In this document: in pieces, positions 30,079 to 41,278 of the stretch
Numbering within the stretch: position 1 is the first letter of the stretch
How the letters are laid out: every line of letters starts with the position of its first letter
NCBI GenBank assembly: GCA_027943245.1
Contig: JANDJZ010000141.1
Span: 1 to 64,000 of the forward strand
From: Acanthamoeba sp. SK_2022b
Lineage: Eukaryota; Discosea; Longamoebia; Acanthamoebidae
Reading direction: 5' to 3'
Length of the DNA: 64,000 nt
Program-made: the position numbers and the translations under genes
The notes under the pieces: generated by a model
What the model was told of the DNA's origin: nothing
The model's database searches: none
Seen by the model: only the letters and a program-made list of their open reading frames with translations

Positions 30079-32529
30079 ATGAGTTCTGCAGACACCAATG
30101 GAAAGAAGAGCTCCAAGCGAAAGAGGTCCGAGGCGGCTGAGGAGGCGGCTGAGGCCGCCGCCAGCAATCTGACCAAGGAGCAGATCAAGGAGCAGAAGCA
30201 CAAGGAGAGGAAGGCGAAGAAGAAGCAGGCCAAGGAAGCCAAGAAGCGCGCCCTCGAGAATGAGAAGAAGGACGAGAACGGCGAAGAGGAGCGGAAGGCC
30301 AAGAGGGAGAAGAAGAAGGCCAAGTACGACAAGAACAAGGGGCCCAAGGGCAAGGAGCAGAAGATGGATGAGAGCGAGTCGTCCGCTGCCGATGTCACGC
30401 CTGCGGCTGCGCCCGTTCCCGAGGTGAGCGAGAGCGAGGCCACGGCATTCCGCGCCGAGCACAACATCACCGTGTCGGGTGACAACGTCAGCAACGCCGC
30501 TAGCCTGCGACCCATTCTCAGCTTCGCCCAGGCCAAGGCCGTCATGGCCCAGCGCGTGCGCGAGGAGGGCCTGGCGGGCAGCGGCGCCAGCGAGGCCGCC
30601 GTGCAGAAGCTGACGTCGTCCTTCTTCGCGTCGACCACCGGCTTCGAGCGGCCCACGCCCATCCAGAGCCAGTGCTGGCCCATCCTGCTGGCCAAGCGCG
30701 ATGTGGTGGGTATTGCCGAGACCGGCTCGGGCAAGACGCTGGCCTTCCTCCTCCCCTCTCTGCTCCACATCAAGAAGACCATGCTCTCCGCCTCCTCCTC
30801 CGCCACCGGCAAGAACGGACGCAGCGGTATGTCTTCCCCTCACTCACCCTACTCGAATTCCTCACATTTTTGGGAAAGCAAATGATGGAATTTAATGCAT
30901 GTATTACATGAACCTCCTTTGATTAGACATCTACTACACTGATGCACTCAACATTGATAATAATAATAACATCAGCCACTGCTCTCGTGCTGGCCGTAGA
31001 CTGACTCAGATTTTTCGTTTATTCTGCTACTCGACTGCAGCCGCGGCCCCGATCGTGTTGGTGGTGTCGCCCACGCGCGAGCTGGCCATGCAGACGGCGG
31101 AGGTGGCCTCCGAACTGGGCGCCGCCTGTAACGCCAAGAGCGTGTGCATCTACGGTGGCGTCTCCAAGGATGCCCAAGTGAGGGTACGCACGCCGCCTCG
31201 CACACGTTCATGTACTTGTAGCTCACAAACAATGCGACACGCGTGGTGCAGGAGCTCCGCGGAGGCGTGCAGATCGTGGTGGCCACTCCCGGCCGTCTGC
31301 TCGATCTGGTCAACGATGGCGCCCTCACTCTGGCCAACGTCGACTACATCGTGCTCGACGAGGCCGATCGCATGGTACCACGTCACTCCCAATCCCAAAA
31401 TCAAAGAAATCAAAAATAAAATAAACCAATTAAAATCAAAATAAATAAATAACTCAACCATGTGGGTGTCTGGAAACAGCTCGACCTCGGATTCGAGGAG
31501 GACATCCGAAACGTGATGCGCCAGGTGAAGCAGCAGAGGCAGACCCTCATGTTCAGCGCCACGTGGCCGCAGATCATTCAGAAGCTCGCCAGCGAGTTCC
31601 TCGCCTCGCCGGTCAAGGTCGCCATCGGCTCGCAGGACCTGCAGGCCTGCAAGCGGGTCAAGCAGATCGTCGAGGGTACGCCCTCCGTCGCATTCCACGC
31701 ATTCCTTCAGCGCGTAGCGGCTAACGCGTCGTGCTGCGCCACCTTAACGCAGTCATGGACTCTCACGCGAGGGACGCCAGGCTGGACCAGCTGCTGAGGC
31801 AGTACCAGAAGACCAAGGGCACGAAGATCATCATCTTCGTGCTCTACAAGAAGGAGGCCGTCCGCGTCGAGAGCATGCTCGCCCGACGAGGCTGGACCGG
31901 AATCCAGGGTATGTCCACATTTCCCACTCTTCACACACGCGCGTTGGAGTGCAAGATGATGTTCTATAATGCATGTATTACATGATCACCTGTGATTAGA
32001 CAATCTTATCCACTGATGTAGAAATTCACTCTATCTACCTCAATGTGCAACAACAATTGCTGTTGCAACCCAACTAATTTCCCCTTTTTGGTGTTTTCCC
32101 CGACCAGCTATTCACGGCGACAAGCACCAGGCCGACCGCACCAACTCGCTGCAGAGCTTCAAGAACGGCCGCAGCCCGATCCTGATCGCGACAGACGTGG
32201 CGGCGAGGGGCCTCGACATTCCCGACGTCGAGTACGTCATCAACTACTCCTTCCCGCTCACGATCGAGGACTACGTCCACCGCATCGGCCGCACGGGGCG
32301 CGCCGGCAAGGAGGGACTCGCCCACACCCTCTTCACCGACTTTGACAAGGCGCGGGCGGGCGAGCTCGTCAACGTGCTACGCGAGGCCGGGCAGGAGGTG
32401 CCCGAGAAGCTCACGCGATTCGGCACCCACGTCAAGAAGAAGGAGCACAAGCTCTACGGCGCCCACTACAAGGACATGTCCACCGCGTCGGGCGCGCCCG
32501 TCGCCCCCAAGCGGATCACCTTTGACTGA
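30079..32529 (+). CDS. DBP3: DEAD-box RNA helicase Dbp3
   Basis: Exons 30079-30826, 31041-31183, 31252-31374, 31480-31675, 31753-31908 and 32108-32529 sum to 1,788 bases, 595 residues, all in phase. The N-terminus (about 1-115) is a Lys/Glu-rich tail. Helicase motifs follow in order: Q motif ([13 protein letters not shown]), I (AETGSGKT), Ia (SPTRELAMQ), GG, Ib (TPGRL), II (DEAD), III (SATW), IV ([10 protein letters not shown]), V ([12 protein letters not shown]), VI ([10 protein letters not shown]). The C-terminal signature [14 protein letters not shown] and the ending KRITFD match yeast Dbp3 closely. Dbp3 acts in the nucleolus in 35S pre-rRNA processing and 60S ribosome assembly (known). 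Introns 1 and 5 contain copies of a shared 51-base element. Confidence 0.95.
30894..30944 (+). repeat. Intronic repeat element, copy 1 (DBP3 intron 1)
   Basis: A 51-base segment beginning AATGCATGTATTACATGA recurs in intron 5 of the same gene with about 80 per cent identity. It contains the palindrome CATGTATTACATG and ends ACACTGATG. Confidence 0.85.
31968..32018 (+). repeat. Intronic repeat element, copy 2 (DBP3 intron 5)
   Basis: Second copy of the 51-base element: identical over the first 18 bases, then conserved GTGATTAGACA and CCACTGATG blocks. It lies in the same position class, 60-70 bases after the donor. Confidence 0.85.
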
Positions 32530-33270
32530 GCGCCTTGGCCCCTCATAAATGCCCTTTCCTCCACTTGAATGTTTATCTTTGAGGTACCGCCACCCCAACC
32601 TTGCCCGCGATCATCGCGGTGGCACACTCGAACCTGCTCGCCCCGTAGCAGAATATCAATGTGGCCGCCCACGCATTGACAGCAAAGGTGAGATGTAAAA
32701 AGGGTGGGGGTTTTGGGGCATGAATCGAACATGCGCCTCCTTGTGCTGTGTTTTATAGTGCGGAACTGGTGAGAGGGAGCGCGGAGATGGGGCCTCTCCC
32801 GACTCCTCGTCTCTCGATATCTTTTTTGTGGGTGTCCATCAAGATTAAGGCTGACAGTGTGAAGCATGTTGCTGTAATTGTGGACCGTCCCCGTTGTCTG
32901 CTTTGTGCCAAGCGACTGGACTATGGTCCGCTCCCCCACTCGAGGTGGGGGAATAACGCAAGGTGCTTTGGTGATGCTACGTCGTAATCAGCCAAGCCGC
33001 ACCACGCCGACACTGCCGGTGATTAGCCGTCAGCATCGTTGTGTTTGCAAGATCACACAGCAAAGGCGAGATTCCAGCTACTCCACCCAAATACCCCCAG
33101 CCACCATACTCTAACACCAAGCCCGTTTAACATCTACATCACGCTGCGTTTTAGCTTATTGTGGGATCTACTAGCTTAACTGAACTGTTCAGCCACGGAG
33201 ATCGGAAAGATAACGCGAGGTCCTACCACATTAATAACTGGCCAACAGAAACAAAGATACATAACACAAG
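32530..33270. other. Intergenic, 740 bases
   Basis: Spacer between two plus-strand genes. It should contain the DBP3 3' region and the promoter of the secreted protein at 33271. Open frames here have no motifs. I see no tRNA, repeat family or other named element. Confidence 0.4.
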
Positions 33271-34926
33271 ATGGCAGTGGCGGGGTGGTCTGCGCTGGTG
33301 ACGCTCTCGCTGGCCTTGCTCCTGGTGGCGGCAGCTAACGAAGCCTTGGGGGTCCCAACAGAAGCCGATGGGCTGGCACTGACACCCTTTGGCTACTGGC
33401 CTGCTGCCTGCGTGCATGCCGCGCCCAACGGTACTCATAACCCCTCCCCCCTCCTGCAAAAACAAATCTTTGCACAGATAAGTTTCTTCAAATTATTTTT
33501 TAATATAAAATATAAATAAAATGACCATCTAGGAGCGCGGGTGGAGACCACCACCAAGGGGCTAGTGCGCATCGTTCATCCCGATGGCTCGGAACGCCAC
33601 CACCAACCGTGCGCCTCACGCTACACGCCTTCTCGCCTCCGGGGTATGGACTGCTGTTCCAGTGTGCGTACAGGGTGAGGGCTTACCGTGGTCGGGTGTT
33701 GTTGCTCCTGCAGAGCTGAAGGAGAGCGCAAAGGCCAAGCGAGGCCAGGGCAATGGCTGGCAAGTGTACACGCGTACGGACCTGCAACTGAGTTGAGCAG
33801 CGCTTGCCGACTGCCATAAGGCCCTTCTTCTGACTCCTGTTTGCCCTCTCCTTGTAGTGGAACAGTTCAGCGACGCAAACGTGACTTCGCTCCTGGGCCA
33901 GTGGCCCGTCCCGCAGGAGCCCTACAACTTCGACCAGCAGACCGTGTACCGTCCTTTCCTCCCTAAAAACAAATATTTTCTTTTCGATTTTATCGATTTA
34001 TTTGGTGCCAGCAAAGTGCAACGGTTGACCGAGTTGTGCCACGGACAGGTTCCTCTTCACGGGCACGCAGAACATCAACTGGATCCCTCCCGACCCGCAC
34101 CCGTCGACCGCCTTCGACATCATCCAGCCCGTGCTGCAGGTGACACCTGTGCCCACCTCCACCCACTGCCCAAGAACTGGGACTGACGCCACGTGCGCGC
34201 GTTGGCCGGCGGTGTAGTATGGGCCGAGCGCAGCTGGCGGATGGGACTACTGGGCGATCGCCTCGTGGTACGTGACCCTCACTGACGACGTCGTCTACAG
34301 CGCCATCCAGACCGTGCAATCCGGCGACGTCATCTTCGGTGCGCCTGCCTGCGGACATTGTGTATATGCGCGCGCGACTCCTAAGGCAGCACTCATGCGA
34401 TTGAGCTTACACGTTACGTTGTATATGAAATAACACCTCCCGACAACAACAGGCAACATGACCAAGGTGGGGGCTGACAGCTGGTTCATCAACACGGTGG
34501 ACGTCACTACCAACATCAGCTCGGCCATCACTGTCTCCCGCCCCATCCTCGCCACCCAGCCTTGGATCTGTACGTCGTTCCCTTTTTTTTTTGGTTTTTA
34601 ATTCAAGAAATAATTTTTAAAATTAATTGGATTAAATTTTTAAAATCTGTTTTCCTCCGGCTAGACGTGACACTCGAGGCCTACGGCATCTACGATTGCT
34701 CGCTCCTGCCCACGGGGGTCGTCCCCTTCACCAACCTCAAGCTGTACGCCAGCCCCCCTCCCTCCTCCAGTCAACTGGACACCAACCCACTCGGCACCCC
34801 AACATCAACAGGGCCGTGGAGGGCAAGCCCACGACGCCCAAGTGGGCGACGGGCAACAAGAACCCCTTCTGCCCTACGACCGTCAAGGTTACCGATCCGG
34901 CCACCGTCGTCATCGGCTTCCAGTGA
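33271..34926 (+). CDS. Secreted beta-rich protein, possibly peptidase G1 (eqolisin)-like
   Basis: Nine or so exons join in phase from ATG 33271 to TGA 34926. The signal peptide is MAVAGWSALVTLSLALLLVA. Mature landmarks: GYWPAACVHAAPNGARVE, LVRIVHPDGSERHHQPC, TSLLGQWPVPQEP, FLFTGTQNINWIPPDPH, FDIIQPVLQYG, YWAIASWYVTL, SGDVIFGNMT, WIYVTLEAYGIYDC, and a C-terminal WATGNKNPFCPTTV. The sequence of Trp-rich strands, a Gln in IIQPVLQYG and a Glu in VTLEAYG resembles the two-sheet layout of glutamic (G1) peptidases, which use a Gln/Glu pair, but the match is by pattern only. The next gene is a secreted peptidase in the opposite orientation. The last intron (about 34747-34810) was placed by frame. Confidence 0.65.
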
Positions 34927-34935
34927 CCGCTGCAC

Positions 34936-34937
<2 letters not shown>

Positions 34938-34995
<58 letters not shown>
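34938..34995 (+). repeat. (GT)29 microsatellite
   Basis: An uninterrupted run of 29 GT units directly follows the stop codon of the secreted beta-rich protein and precedes the convergent S53 peptidase gene. Confidence 0.98.
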
Positions 34996-34997
<2 letters not shown>

Positions 34998-35079
34998 AAT
35001 GGTTGTTTGTTGGGTTGGCGAAGCAAAAAACTGAGGGTGACGTGGCATCGAGGCGAATCGAGCTCAGCGTAGTGAGCGC

Positions 35080-38000
35080 CTACGCCTTGGTGGGATACTT
35101 GAGGACGAACTCCTTGAGCTCCAGGAAGTTGGGCGTGCCCAGGCCGGTTGCCGCGTCCCACCTGCGCGCGAAAGTGTAGGGTGAGCACAACCGCGTAGCC
35201 ACCGGTGATGTATAATTGGGCCCAGGCGGGGGAGCAGACCCGTCGGTGGCGTGATAGCCATGAGGACAGCACACGGGATCGAAGCCGAGGGCGCCGCAGC
35301 GGTTGTTGCCCCACGTGACATCTGCGTAGCACGACACATGATGTGGGGTCAGAAATAAACAGAAATCACCTTCCCAAGAGGCGAGACTAAGCACCGTAGA
35401 AGGTCTGGGGGCGCTCGCGGCGGGCCTTGTAGAGCATCGGGTTGAGGAAGCCCAACGGCGGCAGGCCGGCGGCGGCGCGCGCGTCGTTGAGGAGGGTCAC
35501 CACGCCGGCGAAGATGGGCGCGCTCGCGCTGGTGCCGTCCACAGGAATGAACTCACCGCTCAGGGCCACCATCAAATCTGTGTGTGTGGCAAAACAACAA
35601 AAAAAAAAGGAATCAATTTGAACGATGTTTTAACAGTAATTTAAAATAATAGATAAATAAAATGAATCATATTATTCCGTACTATGGCCAACGGCAGCCA
35701 CGTCGGGATAGGCGCGGCCATTAGGATTCCACACACCTGCACGCCACCCGCACAACGGCAAGGTGAGACCAGGCAGCGACGACGATGTGTGGCGTGGGGC
35801 GCAGAAGACGAACCAGAGGCGGGGAAGGTGATGGCCTTGTGGTTGAGGTAGCGCTCGACCTCTTGGGTCTGGTACGAGGCACGCCTGCTGATGTTTGAGA
35901 ACCCGCCGCCCGTCGTCCAGAAGAGACCCTGCGCGGGGCGATCGAGAGCTCAGTCGGGAGCTGTGGTGGGGCGCACGTGCACATGTCCGCGCCACGACTG
36001 CAGCCACGAACCTGGTCCACGGAGACGACGATCTCCCCCAGCGGGTTGTTGAGGCAATCGATGGGGTTCTGCTGGTAGCAGATGGGCTCGGCCACGGGCG
36101 TGATGATCGTCGAGCCTGCGGAGATGAAAATTAAATTAAAACACCATAAATGAATAATACATTAATAAGATTTTTTTGATGAGATAAAATAATAATACAT
36201 CAAAAAAAAAAAAAAAATAGAATTATGAGTTGAATGAAGTACGTACTGACGGAAGTAACGTAGGGGGACTGGGAAGGCCAATCGGCGTGCAGCGTGTTGC
36301 AATTGGGAACGGCCATGGGCTCGTCACCCAGATCGCCAGCGCCAGTGTCTCCCGAGGCGATGATGATGGTGATGCCGCGGAGGGCGAGCTTCTTGAACTC
36401 AAAGTCGGCTCGAGCCAGGTACCTGCCATTTTCAGTGTCGAAGCGATCGGGGTCAGCTCGAGTGTTGCGTTCGACCCACAACCGTCACCACAGGCACGCG
36501 TGCGAGCGGTACCCCTGTCCCAAATACTTGTCGACATTGACCTCGCTCATGCCGTAGCTGAGGCTGTTGACCTGCGGGGCTGTTGGGGCATGTAACGCAC
36601 GCGTTAACAACACACAGCCGATAACAAAATTCGAAAAGACACGTCGGGGCCATGCGTACGGTTGTCGGTGTTGGCCATCTGGAGCGCCCACTGCAAGATG
36701 TCGTCAATCTCCACCGTGGAGTTGGCATAGATCGACCAAAACACGGTCGGTGCTCCTGGAATGCCATTTTTGTAATTTGTTTTGTGTATTTAGATCAGTT
36801 CCAAAATTGATTAATCGATAAAAAGAATAGATAATTAAGATTTAAAGATGGCAAAAAAAGGTTCTACGTACCGGGAGCGACGCCCATGATGTACTGGATA
36901 TCGAGGTTAGCCTCGCCGCCGGGCTGATTCGGGTAGTTGGGGCCTGTGTGGCATCGGTAAGCTTGACTCACGACGCCGAGTCATGAGACGATACGAGTTG
37001 CGGAGCCACGCACCGATGACGGTGACGGGGGTGTCGGTGGGCAGGCCGGTCTGCTGGAAGAAGAGGGTGAGGTCCGCGGGCGAGTAGTACTGCTGCTCGA
37101 ACTCGACCACGCACTGGGTCACGTTGGTCGTCACCAGCGTGTTGGGCGGAATGTTGTACTACACGACACCACCGTCCACACAATATCAGCAACGCACATG
37201 GAGACTGTTCATTGCATGGAGGGGAGGGGGAGCACCTGCTTCCAGATGCTCTGCGGCACAATGGGCGGAGTGGCAAGAACAGGGTAGGCGTTGTAGCCGT
37301 AGGGACCCACGCGATCATCCACGAATGCGGCGGCCACAGACACGTTCAAGGCATCGTAGTACCAAGCTGCAAGTACAAATAAATACGTAAATAAAAGAAG
37401 TTTAAGATACACAATTCAAAAACAAATGGAACACGTACCATTGACTGAAGCGGTGCAGGTAGTGAAGTTGCCATTAAAGCTGCACTGCGCATCGCTACAT
37501 AAATATAAAAAAGAGAGGAAAAGTGTTATCTCTCAGAATCAGCACAGAAAGAATAAAAACGCGTAAAATGCAGACCATATCAAAAATATATTGAAAAAAT
37601 AAACAAAATACGTACGCAAATTCACTCTTCGACCTGCCCACGGCTGAGTTGGTGGAGTTGAGCTGCAGGTAGAACCCAGCGATAGCCGGGGGAGCCTCGG
37701 AACAGGGCTGTCGTGTCCGCAAAGAGCGGCGATCAAATAAGATGTGTGAATACACGAGTGTGTGGAGGATAGGTGCGAACCCGACTGGCGTCCTTCGTGT
37801 ACTGGCCGTTTGCGCAAACGGGAGTGAAGTTGATCATAAGGTGGCTGCCTCCCCTGGCGCGGACCATGGTCACGATGGGCACGGAGGGGGTCAGGACGGC
37901 ATCGGCCGACGGCGCGGAGGCCATCGCGGCAGCGGCCAGCGACTTCTTGCCCGCACCTGGTGCAAAGTTCGGACACAAAAGTGTTACTGTGGTTTAACTC

Positions 38001-39055
38001 CGAACCAGACAAAGAGAGAAGGCGAAAGCGGCGGCAACGCGTCCTACCAACGGGGGGAAAGTCGGTGAGGCCGCTTATGAGGTCTACGTGTGCTGCGATG
38101 TGGGCGGGGACGGTATACGGCCGCGATGAGCGCAGGATCAGGCGATGACCTACGGTGATGGTGATGGTGATGGTGGTGGTGAGACCCTCTTGATGCACTG
38201 ACCAGCTGATATCTGAGTTTGGTGGGGAGGGCATACCGTCGGGGGACACGAAGCGGCGAAGAGACACCGCAAAGGCGGCCTCCACCTTGCGCACGGGCAT
38301 CATTGTGACGATGGCATCACGATTGCGCGAGACCTCTGCACGTTGATGTTTCTTAAGAAGAACGGGAGAGATAGGCGGGAAAAAAAGAGGGGAGGCCGTC
38401 CTTACCGACGGTGGTGGCGCCCTGCTGATAGAGCCACTCGACCACGTCCTTGACCACTTCGGGCGCAGGCGACACTGAAGAAAAAAAAAAGAGAGCAGCG
38501 AGTGAGTGAAGAGGCGCAGCCAGCGCACTCGAGACCCCATGCGCGAAAAGAGGCGTGCGCACCAAGCTCAGTGATGTCGTCCGTGGTGAGGTACTGGGCT
38601 GCACGTGGACATGCACACAAAGCGAGACGCGTTTTGGCTTACATCCACAGGCTTACGTCCACGAAAAAGATCTCAAGGAAGGCAGCGTACCATACTGAGG
38701 CGAGTCGGGGTCCGACACAGCCCAGAACATGTCCTGAGGTGTGCCAAAGTATATGCAAAAGAGAGATTATCATTTTAGTTATTAATTATCATGACGGTGA
38801 CAGATTTCTACAATCTTTTGAGCCACGTACGTCGAGGAGGGCAAGGTTGCGCGGGGTGAGATAGAGGGTCACGCGGTGGAGGTGCGCCGGCATTGCGGCA
38901 GCAGTGGTGTAAGTGGGCACCCAGCCAGCATAGCGAGCAGGTCCATCCGCAGATGCATATGGGAAACGCGGCAGCGAGGAAGAACCAGCAGCAAACGTGG
39001 TCGTGCACACGAACGCACAGACGGCAAACAGGAGTGCCAGCGACACTGACCTCAT
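35080..39055 (-). CDS. S53 (sedolisin/TPP1-like) serine-carboxyl peptidase, copy 1
   Basis: About 18 small exons on the minus strand from ATG 39055 (signal peptide [21 protein letters not shown]) to TAG 35080. The activation prodomain contains [40 protein letters not shown] and [18 protein letters not shown]. The catalytic domain has the S53 Glu/Asp pair in [17 protein letters not shown], the oxyanion-hole Asp in [12 protein letters not shown], and the nucleophile in [12 protein letters not shown]. The calcium-site end reads GLGTPNFLE. All key residues are present, so an active acid-pH endopeptidase or tripeptidyl peptidase is expected, secreted or lysosomal (family knowledge). Copy 2 lies inverted at 43612-47722 and shares most exon borders. 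Confidence 0.9.
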
Positions 39056-39063
39056 CTTCGACT

Positions 39064-39104
39064 GGTTGTGTTCTATACTCCTTCGGTTGTGTTCTATACT
39101 CCTT
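39064..39104 (-). promoter_or_regulatory. Tandem 20-bp repeat just upstream of S53 copy 1
   Basis: Two perfect copies of GGTTGTGTTCTATACTCCTT (39064-39083 and 39085-39104) lie 9-49 bases before the ATG on the minus strand. Each reads GAGTATAGAACACAACC on the transcribed strand, so a TATA-like core is duplicated. The rest of the spacer 39105-39611 shows no gene. Confidence 0.6.
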
Positions 39105-39611
39105 TTGCTCGCTGAAGAAAGGTGCAGTGAGAATTCATTGCGGCGATTAGGGCGAAGAGGGGCAAGCCAACCAGATCCCGGGATCAGGAAGTTCAAGCTT
39201 TACCAACTCACATCGCTAGGAGTTGGCGTGGGTGCCGAAAGCAACTGCACCGGCAGGTGTAAGATTGACCGCAGCAATAACTACCAAGTCTCTTCGCCGG
39301 GGTGAGCTGTTTGTCAAAGTTTGCCTCCACTCCAGTTGGCCACCTTTTCCACAGGGCTGTTGCACCTTTCTAGTTCTGGCCCTTGCATCGCTCCTGCCTG
39401 TTCAAGTTGTTCTCATGCATTGGAGTGACACAACGTTTTTCAGGAAATGCGTCAGTGAGAATGAGTCAGTGGTGTTGCCATGACCCATGGGGATAATGCC
39501 CACGAGCAGTCGTTTCCGCTGATTGTGATCAATTTGCCAGGGGCAGGGAGCGACCTTATCACGGTACAAGCCTGGCGATTACGGGCCGGATTTTTATTGA
39601 TAACATAAATC

Positions 39612-41099
39612 CTAGGATGATACGCCGAGCTGTTGTCGCCATAGAGTGACTTCGTCGAGCGTGGTGTTACTGCCACACACGATGAGCGCAGTGGACTTGT
39701 TGGCGAAGAGGCTCGGGTTCTTCAGCACGGCGGCCACCACGCATGCGGCGGCGGGCTCGATCAGCAGCTTTTCGTGGTCGAGGAAGCCCAGCAGAGCCTC
39801 GACGGCCTCCTTGTCCGACACCCGCAGGGCGCGTTCCACATTGCGGCTGAGGATGTGGTGGACCTCGCGCGTGCTGGACTTGGCGCCGAGGGTCTTGGCG
39901 ATGCTGGTGATTGTCGGCAGGGTCACTTGCTCGCCCGCCTCGGTCGATTGGTAGAACCAGTCCGCGCCTTCAGTCTCCACAGCATAGAACCTAACACACA
40001 CCACAATAATGAGTGACAAGATAATCCATTTCAAATAAATTGTTAGATAATGAATAAAAACAAAAAATAAAGAAAAACAAATAAATGAGGAGCACGCACT
40101 TGGTTTGGGTGTCGCCCGTTACGCGGTAGCAGGAAACGATGCCTGAAAGAAGGCCTCCGCCTCCGACCGATGCCACTACGTTGTCGACGTCGATCTGCTC
40201 CAAGAGCTCCATCGCAATCGTGCCCTGGCCCAGTATCACCTGCACACGAGCGCCAAGAAGACTGTGAGAAAGCTGGCAAGACGGTGCACGGGCTGTCACT
40301 TGAAGTCGAGAGGCAGGCCAATAGTCGCGTACGTCGGCTTCGGCGAATGGGTGGATGTAGAGGGCTCCCTCCTCTTCGTTGGCCATGCGGACCGCCTCGG
40401 CGTTGGCACTGTCCCACACGTCACCGATCAGCTGCACCTCCGCGCCGTAGCTCGCGATGAGCCTGCGCTCGTCAGACCGCACACGCACGCAAACCGCTTG
40501 ATGAGTTGGACAGGAAGGTGCAAGGTGGCGATGACGATGGTGACGGCAAAGGGATAGACGAACTTGCATCGATGCTGCGGAGTGTTGGTGGGCAGGACGA
40601 TGGTGCAGGGCACGCCCAGGCGCTGCGCGGCGATGGCCACGCCGAGACCGTGATTGCCGCCGCTGGCCGTGTAGACGCGCGAGGGCAGCCGGCCGTGGTG
40701 GCGGTCGCGGTGGGCCAGGAGCGCGTGCGTGGCACCGCGCAGCTTGAAGCTGCCGCCCTCGTGCAGGCATTCGAGCTTGAGCCATACCGAGCCACCCACG
40801 GCCTGCGACAGCCACCGGCTGAGCTTGATAGGAGCAGGCCCGACCAACGGCGCACCAACCCGACGGCCAGCGGCAGCGTCCACGGCGGGCAACGATTGTT
40901 CATCGCTCGCCAAGGGGACAGCGGGAGATTTTGGATCGTTGCCAGAAGATGAAGATGCTTCCGGCTGGGCCTTGGATTCAGTTACGTCGGGGACCGCTTC
41001 GCCGGCGAGTCTACGACGTGCCGCTTTGAAACCGGACCAACTCAACCCGAGGGGCAGGTCGGCAGCCTCCGGTTCGGTAAACGGCGAGGTGGCCCGCAT
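39612..41099 (-). CDS. PLP-dependent serine/threonine dehydratase
   Basis: Exons read in phase from ATG 41099 to TGA 39612. The protein has a variable 80-residue N-terminus, then the fold-type II PLP enzyme core: WLKLECLHEGGSFKLRGA with the Schiff-base Lys, TASGGNHGLGVAIAAQRLG, TIVLPTNTPQHR, IASYGAEVQLIG, FAEADVILGQGTIAMELLEQ, SVGGGGLLSGI binding the cofactor phosphate, and VCGSNTT near the end. This order matches L-serine/L-threonine dehydratases and serine racemases of the tryptophan synthase beta superfamily. It deaminates Ser/Thr to pyruvate/2-oxobutyrate (family). There is no ACT regulatory domain, pointing to the catabolic type. An ATG at 41273 is also in frame but would lie only five bases from the divergent start at 41279, so 41099 is preferred. 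Confidence 0.85.
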
Positions 41100-41278
41100 C
41101 TTAGCACGTTCTGCCCGCGTCGAAGCACGCTCTGTGACGACACCAAAGTGGTTGTCTGTCGACAGCGGAAGTTGGAGCAGAAGTGTCCCCAAGTCACCGA
41201 AAAGACCACCAACCGCAAAGAGGCCGCGCAGGTCAACGAGAGTAGAGTAAGGCAACCAGAGAGAACACCACACTAATC
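41100..41278. promoter_or_regulatory. Divergent promoter of dehydratase and GlcNAc kinase
   Basis: Only about 180 bases separate the two divergent starts (41099 minus, 41279 plus). Both genes must share this segment for control. No TATA box is obvious. Confidence 0.4.

Noticed and set aside
32700..32760. tRNA-like GAATCGAAC sequence
   Set aside because: Only a T-loop-like motif is present; no acceptor, D or anticodon stem can be formed.
41100..41273. Dehydratase start at ATG 41273
   Set aside because: It would leave five bases between divergent start codons and adds a poorly conserved hydrophobic leader.
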